From positions 7,299,900 through 7,363,899 of the forward strand of contig CM049322.1 of the NCBI GenBank assembly GCA_026874595.1: DNA of 64,000 bases, written 5' to 3'. Numbering within the stretch: position 1 is the stretch's first letter; each line of letters opens with the position of its first letter. This DNA comes from Sipunculus nudus. Its lineage: Eukaryota > Annelida > Sipuncula > Golfingiida > Sipunculidae. A program made the translations under genes and the position numbers. Shown here in pieces: positions 25,379-36,190 of the stretch. Under the pieces are notes generated by a model. It was not told where the DNA came from. It worked only from the letters and a program-made list of their open reading frames with translations, and did no database searches.

Positions 25379-25995
25379 TATAGTCCGTTCCAGCACCCAT
25401 GTCCACCTGTTTTTTCGCGTTTATCTCTACATCAGACAATCTTGCAAATCAAAATTTGCACCAATGGCATAAAAAGGCAAAAGCGTAATTTTTGGTACCT
25501 TACCTACTCAAAATATAAATATTATTCACTTTACGGCCTGGTTGACATATCTCATATATATTCGTGGCTCATGGCGTCCCTAATAAGTGGCCATTGTTTA
25601 TCCCCCTTGAATAAAGTAATGTGACGTAACAGTGAAGCGCGTGCACGTGGAGAATACAAGTCTCGCTGTAAACAGGGGTCGGCAGCTCTTGATTATTGGT
25701 CCCATGAATATGGGCGCCTCTTTAGTACGTCACGTCTATTATGACGTCATAACAAATCCCTGATATGCCCATTTTACAGATTAGTGGCACGATGTCGCTA
25801 TATAATTGACTTGTTACTCATAAAATGGTTTTAAATTGTTTACAGGAAAATGACATAAGGTACGCTCTTATTTCCATAATAGTTAATTACGCTTTTTCCT
25901 CTTTCTGTCCTAGGATTAAAAATTTTGGACTTTCTTTGATTATAAAAAAAAAATCACGAAAAAACAGGTGGACAGGGGTGCTGGAACGGACTATA
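25379..25995. mobile_element. 613-bp MITE with ~38-bp TIRs and TA target duplication
   Basis: The left terminus (from 25,381) reads tagtccgttccagcaccc and on through gtccacctgttttttcg. The complement of the right terminus (ending 25,993) reads the same over about 38 bp with two mismatches. TA dinucleotides at 25,379-25,380 and 25,994-25,995 fit a TA target site duplication as used by Tc1/mariner-like transposases. No transposase is encoded; short internal frames have no motif. The low TIR divergence suggests a fairly recent insertion. It is the only clearly intact transposon in the spacer. Confidence 0.85.
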
Positions 25996-26271
25996 GTTAG
26001 AGAGTGCCGGTCTTGCTCAATAACCCCTTGAGCATATGCTCCCGACCGGTGAACTGAGAGCATTGACAAACTATGACTTATGTGTGATGACTTATAAGTG
26101 ATGCTTGGAGTCATCACAAAAAAATCCCATTTAAAAACTGTATACCTAAACCTTGCCTTAAATGGATAATAGATTAGAGAAGAGGATGTAATCGATTGCA
26201 TGTAATCCAGACGTGTTTGAATATAAGTTAGAGGAGACCCACATCAGAAATATTTATAGAAATATTTATGT

Positions 26272-26274
<3 letters not shown>

Positions 26275-26318
<44 letters not shown>

Positions 26319-26340
26319 TATATAGAGAGAGAGAGAGAGA
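26275..26340. repeat. (TA)n-(GA)n microsatellite
   Basis: About 27 TA units with one CA interruption, then about 7 GA units. A further interrupted TA tract lies at 26,565-26,617. No gene is seen between 25,996 and 26,760. Confidence 0.93.
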
Positions 26341-26759
26341 TAGACATTCAGGGTAATTAGAGATTTTGTCCGTATTACTGAGTTGCTCAGTTAAGCGGAT
26401 TTTGGAATACTGCGTTAATCCTTCATGGAATGTAACTGGTGTCCACCTTTATGAGTCACACGTTTACACATTTTTTTCAGTGTGTTCCGGGCAGGTCCAT
26501 AAAAATGAGACATAAACACGAACATTTCATTTTACTTTCCAATGTAAGTTTTATACAATATATACATATATATATATATATATAATTTTATGAAGATATA
26601 TATATATATATATATATTAAGTGTAACATATTGCATTCATTTTACATTTTACATAGTTTATGATCAAATATCGAGTATAGTTTATCCTGTTTTTTTATAA
26701 GCTATTATTTTCATATTTAACAATCACATCGGTCTAAAAAACTTAAACGTTTGTATCCT

Positions 26760-27027
26760 GGCGTTTACCGGCTGACTACTGCACCTGTGGGCCTTGGTGT
26801 GTAATTGCCAAATTGCTTGGCCATATGACCAAGGAACCTCCGAAAAGCGCACCCGTATTTGTGTATTAAATTCGACCGTTTGGCAAGGAATCCCATCAGG
26901 ACTTCATAGCGCTCACACTGTGTTTGGACTGACAGATTCTTAATGATCTCGGCTGAGATTCGAACTAAAGATCTCCCAGTTCTGATTCCTGCGCTCTGCA
27001 CATGAGCCAAAGAAGCCTGTTTAATTG
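26760..27027 (-). mobile_element. tRNA-derived SINE at the inner end of the right arm
   Basis: Read on the minus strand, the element starts with a tRNA-like head: A-box region tggctcatgtgcagagcgc (27,009-26,991) and B box agttcgaatctc (26,966-26,955). A body of about 190 bp follows, ending near 26,780. It is better preserved than its mirror copy at 21,717. It marks the inner boundary of the arm. Confidence 0.75.
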
Positions 27028-27049
27028 TAAAAGATTTGTATATTTTTAT

Positions 27050-27345
27050 TTTTTTCTCAAACTAAACCGAGCTACATAGTATCGGCTAAATTCGGCTTAA
27101 CAAAATATCAGCGGCGCCTGCTGATAAACTCCACTCGTTTCGGCTTGATCATAACTCGGCCGGCGGCGCCGCCCGGCTCTATCACCAGTCTTATTCAATA
27201 CAAGTATATAAAATGAGAGGATGTGTGTGATACTGCCCTGTCACGTGTTCCGAAACCAGAATAGAATTCTGCTGATGTACATGGTTAAATACGATGGTTT
27301 AAAATCGAGTAACCTTTCTTTTCAAGCATATCTTTGTTTTGTCGT
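27050..27345 (-). repeat. Dispersed repeat family B, right-arm copy
   Basis: Mirror of 21,391-21,690 and a relative of 2,281-2,595. It preserves the GC-rich gcggcgcctgctgata segment and the tgtgatactgccctgtcacg landmark. Confidence 0.7.
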
Positions 27346-27443
27346 TAAATATATTAATTATATTAAAACATATATTTAAAAATACGTTCATCATTTTGTA
27401 ATATAAATAGAGACGGTCAATTACAAAAATAGCTAACAATAGC

Positions 27444-27446
<3 letters not shown>

Positions 27447-27495
<49 letters not shown>
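27447..27495. repeat. (TA)n microsatellite
   Basis: About 24 TA units. The left-arm mirror position (about 21,305-21,330) has only tataaatatagc-like sequence, so the tract expanded in this arm after duplication. Confidence 0.93.
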
Positions 27496-27498
<3 letters not shown>

Positions 27499-27529
27499 TC
27501 CCATTCGTATATTGTTTCAAGGGGCATCT

Positions 27530-28195
27530 TCGAAGGAGGAAACCAACGGTTGAGAGGCTGATCATTTCGTTCACGTTTATGCAAACATACCGTTTGATGA
27601 CTTGAATCTTCTTTTAATAAATTGTTCATATCTTGCTTTTAAAGCCAGCTTACATCTTTACAAAGCTTATGTAATCTCATGGATCTGATAAAAGGAGCGG
27701 CGTTTCTGAATTTTGAGTAGCTTGAGTCCGAATGATGCCGGCTTTGTTTTTATGCGAGGAACCAAGGCCACGATTTCCCTAAGATCGGGATCTCAATAAG
27801 ATAACAATAACCAATAACATAAAACATAGAGGGAAACATGGGTAAGTTGGCATATAAGAATACATAATGATATAGGGTCACACAGTTTAACACAAATCAC
27901 GTTATCATCTTCTAATAAAATATCCCCTCGACATATAAATCAAAAGATATGTCTTACTCCTGGACACTAGTCGCTGCTTGTACTAGACACAGCTCTGACC
28001 AACTAACACTTTTACCAGTGCTTATGCGTGAACTGTCATGACATGTATTATTTACAATCTGTTGCATTTGGGACCAAGTATTCCCTGTTTGCGGTTAGGG
28101 GAGAAGGTGACATAGCTTACGTTGCATTTCATTCATCAAACACAGTACATTTGTGTCGACCACCAACGAGATAATGCCAGTTCCTTGTTATGGTT
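27530..28195 (-). repeat. Repeat family D, second copy, right arm
   Basis: Mirror of 20,460-21,300. It shares cacttttaccagtgcttatgcgtgaactg-type sequence and gttgcatttcattcatcaaac with the left copy, and is distantly related to 31,335-32,400. Confidence 0.65.
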
Positions 28196-28274
28196 TACCA
28201 GAAACTGATCATGAATACAAAAATGTAATAGTTAAGAGTCCTATTCTGGTTGAGAGGTTGAATACTTCGAATGT

Positions 28275-29306
28275 ATACCGTATTTAATTGATCAGACGCA
28301 TTGGCTTACATTTTTTCCAGAACCTGCTTTGACCCGGCGTCTAAAAAAGGCCGGCTTCTATTTAAGGTCAGCGTTAATTATAAAATCCATTATCCTTCTT
28401 TTCGGACAATACAGAAAAAAGAACGTCGAATCAATAAACCTACTACTTTGGTCCTTAACTGGAAACATCGCTTTGTGTCTACGAATTATCCGCAGAAACC
28501 ATAGGAATAAGAGACGCGCAAAATTTTAGCAAATCAAGCACCATAATAAAAAATACAGGGATATCACAGCGGGAGATTTTGCAGTTGTCCAGAAAAAATG
28601 TGTCTGCGTAGGCCTCCCGAAAAAAAGATACCCTAGTGTATAATGGGGCTGTTCCTTATATTTTATACCACGTACAACTGGTAACATTAGTTCCATCGAA
28701 ATACAGGGGAGATGGGGATGGCACATTTATGGCACAACGTGATCCAGTCTTTTACTGATTCAGCATGATACATCATATTCACGCATTTCCGGCCTGTGAG
28801 ATACTGAACACGGGGTGGCTCTTCCATTAAGTTCGACCGAGTACGGGGTTTGGTAGGTAACATGGCACTGTGTAATTCGTTTCCTCTACACTTTCCTTCC
28901 GACCTTTAAATATTTCAGCTTGAAACAGCGTAATCATGCGTTTTCAAACCTGGTATATACTGATATATAACATTTACTACCGGGAATACTCACTAAATAA
29001 AACAGTTGTCGACAGAAGTAAATACTAATTATAACTTTTAAGATTATCATAGAAGCATGCATTTGGTAACATTTAACAAACTGAAATACAACAATCTCCG
29101 GTCAATTTAACTTGTAAATGCACCAGTTATAGTGCCAGGAAAGACATCTGGCGGAAAACATGGAAATTAATCTGACACCCGGCCTTTGAACAAGACCAGC
29201 GTGTATTTAAGGTCGGCATTAATTTTTCTAAGACATTTTCCCCCGGTGTCTTAATAAGGCATGCGACTATTAAAGGTCTGGCGTCTGATCAAGGAAATAC
29301 GGCATA
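28275..29306 (-). mobile_element. MITE-like element, right arm (~1.03 kb)
   Basis: The ends read taccgtatttaattgatcag at 28,277 and, on the complement, tgccgtatttccttgatcag at 29,304, flanked by TA. It is the mirror copy of 18,921-20,392, carried along by the arm duplication. It lacks about 0.44 kb present in the left copy, most of it between left-arm positions 19,160 and 19,540. No transposase frame. Confidence 0.75.
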
Positions 29307-29384
29307 TGTGTACTGAAATGAAATAACAGAATGGAAGTGCTACAAATATATATCCTGATAACGCAGGAAGCTGGAGATCTCTGA

Positions 29385-29670
29385 GCTATTCGACCTCGGC
29401 CCACACAATATCCGACAACTTCAGGTCGGATCACTACGATCTAGGACCACGGAGCCGACGATCTCGGACCACTTCAGATAGGGCCATTCGATCCCCGACC
29501 ACGGGGCCGACGATCTGGAACCACATCTGTTTTGACCACTACGATCTTCGACCACATAGCCACCAATCTCGGACTATTTCAGATCGGACCACCACGATCT
29601 CGGACAAAGGATCCAAAGCTCCAGGACTACTTCATTTCGGGCCACTACGATCACGGACCATAACATACAT
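29385..29670 (-). repeat. Degenerate tandem array, right arm
   Basis: Mirror of 18,545-18,835, with units containing gatctcggaccacttcaga and accactacgatct. Unit order is preserved between arms, which means no array turnover since the duplication, unlike the 30-bp minisatellite. Confidence 0.75.
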
Positions 29671-30579
29671 TAATAAATTATTTAATTATATGCACACAAC
29701 ATGCATAAAATAAGACACTCTGCTATCCAGGGACGGTAGCCAACCCATTACACTAATGTATATAATTATGTAGCACTCAATAAATAAAATCAGTAAACGA
29801 TTAAATTGCCTGAAATTTCAGTTACTTACCAAATTGCCTGATTCACTTGCCAAAATATTCAGGCACTTTACAAATTGACTAAATAAGTCAGCTTATTTGC
29901 CAAATTGACTGATTCGATTTAAAATCGTCTCATGTTTCACATTTCTCATAACTTTTAATCAGAAATTTGCATATAGTATTACCTGCTACATTTTTTGTAA
30001 TCTTCATGCCTGATTCTTCTTTCTAGGCTGTATAAAATCGGTCAAAATTTGACTGAACCACACAGAATGATAGGCGTTACCAAAATCATAATAGCGGATA
30101 TATGAATTCTATATATCTCTTATGACTAAGTGTTTATTAAAGAAAGAGAATTAAGTCAAATGAAAGATTTCATTTGAATAATACATTAAAATGTCCGGTA
30201 AGATGTGAAATGTATGATGGAAAAAGTCAACGATAACCACAGTTACATAATTGTTAATGTTATAAAATTATTCCGAAACGCTTAGTTGAGGTCCTAAGAG
30301 TCGGGTTTAATTACAAATACTTGCGGTCTTTGGTATTTTGTATCAGTGTATCACATGTTTTAGGGCAGTCAAAATAATTGATGGTAGTGCTGAGAACTTC
30401 ACTTGAGCCTGCTTCTCATATGATCCTTCCGTACAAACTGTCACTTGACGAAGGCACAATATCAAGGTACGAAAGCTGTATATAACCATTTATATGATAA
30501 AAGTTTATTTATTGATCATTTTTTCTCTCCATGTGATTTAGTTTTCATGGTTTGTACAAAACCGACATCATTCTGGGTA

Positions 30580-30720
30580 TAGGACCCGACACAAAATTGC
30601 CGGCCTTGGACGGTTCACTACAACCCCCTCTGTTTGCTCACGCCAGGCTCGAACCCAAGTCCCCAGCGGAGAAAACGAAGCCTTGGAACCCTAGACTGTT
30701 TACGTACATATTGTCCAAGA
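30580..30720 (-). mobile_element. tRNA-derived SINE head, right-arm copy
   Basis: On the minus strand, aacagtctagggttccaagg (30,700-30,681) resembles an A box. It is followed by a canonical B box gggttcgagcc (30,656-30,646). It is the mirror of 17,489-17,640 and has kept the better promoter of the two. Confidence 0.65.
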
Positions 30721-31334
30721 AGCCAGCCAATATTTCTTGTCAGATGACTAATCCCCTATCACACAAGAGTTGTTACCGTACAATGTCATATGTAAAAGCC
30801 TTGCCTTCAGATGACATTTCCCTAATTTGCCTGAAAGCTAAAAATTGAAAAAAAACTTGAATAAATAAATATCTGCCTTGTAGAACATTCCTAAAAGATG
30901 GTTCTCCATTAAAATTTACTAAAGGCCAGCATTGTCTCACACTCACACAAGTCTTACACTCGCTAAAATGGTCATATCCGTCTTCTATAAATGATCTGTT
31001 TGATCTGAAACAAGTATTTTTCACGATTACTGCATTAATACCAAATTAAGGGCATTTTCTATAGGCTTTCTAAAGCATGATGATGAGGTCATTCTTTCGA
31101 TTTAAAATATACAGTTAGAAATAGAAAAATAGCTCTTAAAGTGCAAATATTAACATATAAAAACAATTTAAGTCATTATAAAGGAATTTATTGACAATTT
31201 TAATATACCGGGAAAAATACGAGTTCTTCCTTTTTGATAAAGGATTTAGTACTTTCCTGTGTAGATACGAATGAGATGTAGTATTGGCACAACACTCTAT
31301 AAAACATGAAAGCACAAACAAAAATGTTTAAAGT

Positions 31335-32400
31335 CCCTTTGATAAGGAGTAAACCAGGCAACGCGCGAGAGGTTGGGTACTCGGATCGTACATGCTTACC
31401 CAAACATACCGATTGACTTATAAGCAATAAAATGCAATTCACTACATTTATTATATCTAGAAGATAAGCACAAGTGTCTATGATGTTTTATCTACAAGTA
31501 TATATACATGTATACACATAGAAAGTCTCACAAAGTTCCGCTTGATTCAGAATACACTGTCATGTAAGCCAAATGTAAGTTAAATAATACGCTGTCCATA
31601 TGTTCTAAAGGAATATGCGGTAATGCCAAAGTGAAAATCTTCAAGTCTTTTATGCGCTGGTTTTTCACGATATGGCCGAAACAAACTTGGCGCACCGGTG
31701 GCTGACATTTTAGGTATTTAGTTAAAATTTATACATCTATGTATAGACAAGCTTACGCTGTTACCGAGAAAATTTGATTACTAAATTCATAAAGAAGTCA
31801 TAATCATAAATTTTCGCTTTATGTAGTAGATCTGTTTAAAAGAGCGGCTGCTATGAATTTGATGAAATTTAAAATCCGAATGGTGTTGCACTTCTCATGG
31901 AGAAATCCGTGCTTTTTGCATTATGAAACCATGCCAGGGTCTCTCTTAGACCGAGATCAACACTGGAATTAAACAACAATACAAAGAATATATGGTCACA
32001 TGTGTGCATGTGCATATATAAATATATTACAATATGGGGGTTTCACAAAGTTTAACATGTATCACGTAACATTCCTCCAATCAAATATTGTGAAGACCAC
32101 TATGAAATACGTTTCAACTCCGACATCTATTGCAATATAAATCGAAAGAAAGGGTTTATAGCTTAACCATATACTCTGGTTGTACCAGATGCAGCTCTGA
32201 TGAAATTTACCAATACGAAAGCGAGAACTATCGTGGCATACTGTATATATAATTTGTTAACAATATTGCATCTGCGCCGAAGCTGTCACCTCTTCGCTCT
32301 TAGTGGAGAACGTGACATACCATGCATTTCATATAAATTAGTCAACCACCATACATCTGCGGTGACCACCAACGAAATATTCCAATTTCCTCAATGCTGG
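31335..32400 (-). repeat. Repeat family D, first copy, right arm
   Basis: Mirror of 15,780-16,860. It contains acatctgcggtgaccaccaa and acccaacctctcgcgcg-like landmarks on the minus strand. No gene is supported. Confidence 0.65.
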
Positions 32401-33117
32401 ACTTAAATGCCATCACAAAAGGAAAGTACTACATATCTCGATACAAATGTAACGCTAATACACGGATACAATGTAACCTTAACACACTAGTAATATAAAT
32501 ATCATTTATTGAAAATACCGGTGAATATGCTCTTGCCTTAGTTCAGAAACCATACATCTCGTTCTCAACATTTAGCTATGGATTAAAATTTGCATTTTGT
32601 GAGGCCAAAGTGGACTTGACGTTTATTGAATACCGGAAAATGACTTGTCGTTTGATATACTGCCAACAGGTGTCGTTCCCTGCTAGGTTATATGTGTTAA
32701 CGTTGTTATTTCGTTGACAATAAAGAAGACATGGCAAATTCAGCGTTTAATTTAAATATCCGCCATATTTTAAATCGTGTTAGAAGAACAATTACGTTTC
32801 AAATATGTATTCATGCTAAATGTGTTTACAACGTTAATACGGGTTATGTGTACATAGTGGTTGTGACCGTCGTTCGGTTTTGTCGACAATATAGTTTGTG
32901 CCAGCCGCATGTGAAGAATATGCATGTAATGGAATGCATATTACTAAATGGCGACCTAATAACTAAGAATATCACAGAAAACATGCAAAATCAATATTTA
33001 TATAATACACAATACATAATAATATATAAATCTTTTACCCACTAAAGGTTACAAAATTTGTCAAAAAGGCAAGTGAAATGCGTAAAAGTCGAGAAATATT
33101 AGATGGCAATGTAGTTG

Positions 33118-33480
33118 AGGGTCATATCTATTAATAGGACCTGGAGGCGTAGTTAAAGTATTGTTTGCTCAAATGTGGTGCCTGTATAGAGTTGCGATGA
33201 GTCTTTTCATATACAAAACTGAAACAGCCTATTGAATCTGTACTCGCAACTGGCTTTCGAGAGAATTCACCAAGAGGGAGACAGGTGTTTCCACCTGACA
33301 TGGCACCCAGCGTTCCTCGCACAGTTATCAAATAATTAAAAATGACTGTCCCCAATGGATTCCTGAGGGACAATAGAATAGTATGGTGGTAGTCTGCAAG
33401 GGCAGAAGCGTAAAAACCATGGCCAGATACTGACGGAGAAGCTTGTTATGGATAGCCAGGAGTAGGAAACATTTTTAAGC
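33118..33480. other. Right-arm-only insertion next to the FkbM gene
   Basis: Between the cttaaaaatgtttcc-like and actacattgccatcta landmarks the right arm carries about 360 bp. The left arm has only about 50 bp at that place (15,030-15,075). An 80-codon frame on the minus strand (33,131-33,373) spans much of it but shows no domain I recognise. It may be an inserted element, or sequence lost from the left arm. I see no obvious terminal repeats. Confidence 0.6.
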
Positions 33481-33607
33481 CACCTAATACTCTCCACAAT
33501 GAGCAATAGGATATCCTTTTACCAATTTAAAACAGATGCAATAATCCTTATGATAAGCGAGAACTAGTGTCACCTGTAAGTCAGCAAAAATAATTAAGTA
33601 TTTTTTT

Positions 33608-34533
33608 TCATATTTCATACTTCCACACTATATCTGGGGGCCAAGTTCGCCAAGCTTTTGTGTCCAGGTTTGCTTTCGCCGAAAGTGTTTGGTAGGGACG
33701 ATAATTTTTGCTTAGCAACAAGGTGATCATATCTTTAATCATTTTTTCTTCTTTCAAGATGTCTGTGCCTTTGCTTATTTTCAGTTTTTTTGCTGTCAAT
33801 AGATTCCACTCCATGAAAATCACAGGTATGAAAATATTGTCAAGCAGGGCAGATGCCTTACGAAACGCTACATGTTCATAACCTTGTATGTCGATCTTCA
33901 TGATGGCTCGTTTTGTTCGCATCTTTTTCACCACGTCATCAAGAAGTATGGACTCTACCCGCATATTTGTGGGGATTTGCTCTTCACAGTTTCCGAGACA
34001 AGGTACTCCTTCCATTTTGACCCTTGTATCACCTTGATTGTACGGATGTTTTTGGATCAGCCCAACTCCCCTTCTGTCTGACACGGCATTTTCTAAAAGG
34101 GTTACACGATCAGTAAATATATTGAGCTTTATGGACTTCTTTAATCTGACTAAATTGTCTTCAAGCGGTTCAATTGCTACAACTTCTCTTCCAAGTGCTG
34201 CTGCATAGAGGGTGTAGAATCCTATGTTAGCGCCGACATCAATTAGACCTAATAGTTTATCCCGTTGAAACAGGGTGCTCATTTCGTTTAATATTTCTGT
34301 TTCCCATGAACCTTTGTTTGCTAGAAATTTTGAGACATAGATATCTTTTTTTAAATCGTGAATGCAGATCTTGAATCGAGGATTAGTTTTTGTTTCCAAA
34401 CACGTGATATTTTGCCATCTCGCAACAGCATCTTCCTTTTGATTCATCTTCTGTCGACCTTTAGACATTTTAACAGTTGCATAGAGGTATATCAGTGCCA
34501 CAATTGCCACCCCAACCCTCACAATGGTAAGAC
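33608..34533 (-). CDS. FkbM-family SAM-dependent methyltransferase, right-arm copy (terminal exon)
   Basis: This is the mirror copy of 13,981-14,906: 304 residues when counted from the GTG at 34,522, with the same DVGANIGFYTLYAA (95-108), AIEP (116-119) and KIDIQGYE (209-216) motifs and the same stop. The second codon is AGG where the left copy has ATG, so there is no ATG before residue 19, which lies after the hydrophobic anchor. The splice acceptor gacgatgcag before 34,533 is intact. Either the protein starts in an upstream exon, as I think likely for both copies, or this copy would begin at Met19 and lose its anchor. Changes relative to the left copy: M2R, T7I, V11I, S16T, P24Q, H28Q, P37Q, Q49R and L115V. 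The frame is undamaged, so the gene looks functional. Upstream exons are not identified. Confidence 0.85.
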
Positions 34534-35087
34534 CTGCATCGTCAATAGGCAGAGAATAAATAAAAATGATAAAACCTAGACATTTTACAAGTTTGAAAAT
34601 AGTGTCCGCATTACACTCGATGATCTGAGTTATCTGGTGAGATGATACCTATTGATAATCTTATAGAATAAATGTTTAAGGAATGTAATAATTCTGGTAT
34701 TCTGATAAGTATTTTAACCGTATAAATAAGTAAGAAATAAACTGAAGCTCTTAAGCTATAATATATGTAATATGTGTAAGTTTAAACATATGAAATTCTA
34801 GCAAGGTCTGTGACTCCAATGATACATTGCCTCACTATTTTTCCATCATTTAAATTATGGAATTATCCCTATGCGTTTTTCTTGTATCCTTATCAGAGAA
34901 ATTCCGTTATCCTAATTACTTGTTATGTGGGAAGTAATAAAAGAAAAAAAATACCTCTCGTAGACCGCATCTTGGGGTGTCTTGTGCTTCCAGGTACACA
35001 CTATATGTTTGAAAATACATTTGGAAAAAACTAGATATTTAGAACCGCTTTACATGAATGAATAAGAATCGAACACATTAACTATAA

Positions 35088-35092
35088 TATAA

Positions 35093-35127
<35 letters not shown>

Positions 35128-35132
35128 ATAGC
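35088..35132. repeat. Interrupted (TA)n microsatellite
   Basis: Mirror of the pure tract at 13,371-13,417, here with tat and aaa interruptions. Confidence 0.9.
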
Positions 35133-35279
35133 TCTTATAGAACATGATCATTCCAACATCGCTCTCTATTAGAAGACGTTACCAGCCAATTTTGAAAAAG
35201 AAAACTTTTATATCTGATTTCGTCTCAAACTTTAAAACGTTGGTCTGACAATATCACAAATTATTCCTTATAACAAAAG

Positions 35280-36190
35280 ACTATTTGAGGTGGTTTATCT
35301 CCTGAACCATATCTGCTACCCCCTGCAATATTGCATGTTTAGTCTGTATAGGAAGGAAGACGCTACAAATTCCAGAATCAAAAGGGATCTACTAGGGTTG
35401 CCCTCGGGGTCATCTTGAATTGACTTAACTCGTATTTTTTCTCTTTAGGAATCAGCGTGACTTTTTTCGAGATTCATATCCGTGCCAGGATCTTTGGATA
35501 GAATATGGAAATCGCCAGAAATCTAATAAAACCGGCAGATAGATAATTTTAAATTCTCAAGTTTTTTAAGAAATCCTTTTCTGTTTCTTTAGATCTTCTG
35601 ATTTCCTTCGTATTAACTCCACGACCATTTAAGCGATTCTTCTAAAAAATCAGTTCATACCAAAAACAGGGTGTCAGTTAACAAACCGTCTATAGTGTAT
35701 TTACCCTTTCATGTTTGCATGTTTAAAAAAAGCTTAGCAATATAATTTAAATACATAAAAGTAAAATAAATGTATACCTTTTGTCTATAAATAGCCGTCA
35801 CCTTTTTTTCGGACGTGTCATTGCAGGATATAACAACTTATAATCAAACATTTAAAAGAACATTGATTTGCATAAAATGCACAACTAAAGCTTTGAACAT
35901 ATCCCTTTGCATGGCCTTTCTTGACGTTAGTCTTTTGAAAATGACATAAGCAGATTACATAACGCTGTTGACAAAAAAAAGCATGGAGAAAAAGGGGGTA
36001 GGTCGGTTACTTTTAATATAAATTAATGATAAGCGGCATTTTCGATGGTAATGAAGAAATTTTTTTTTTTTTGTTTTTTTTTGGACCATGCTAGTTTTGC
36101 AGCCATCATATTCGCCGGGCTATTTCTGTGTCATACTAGTCATAAACTGCTCTCAAAGCTGGCCATTTACTATACAAAATTAAAATATCC
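35280..36190 (+). repeat. Repeat block C, right-arm copy
   Basis: Aligned to 12,320-13,190 (mirror) and, in the same orientation, to 41,880-42,715. Landmarks are tatctcctgaaccatatctg, ctgcaatattgcatgttta, tactagggttgccctcgggg and actgctctcaaagctggcc. The copy is closer to its mirror than to the outside copy. Confidence 0.75.
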
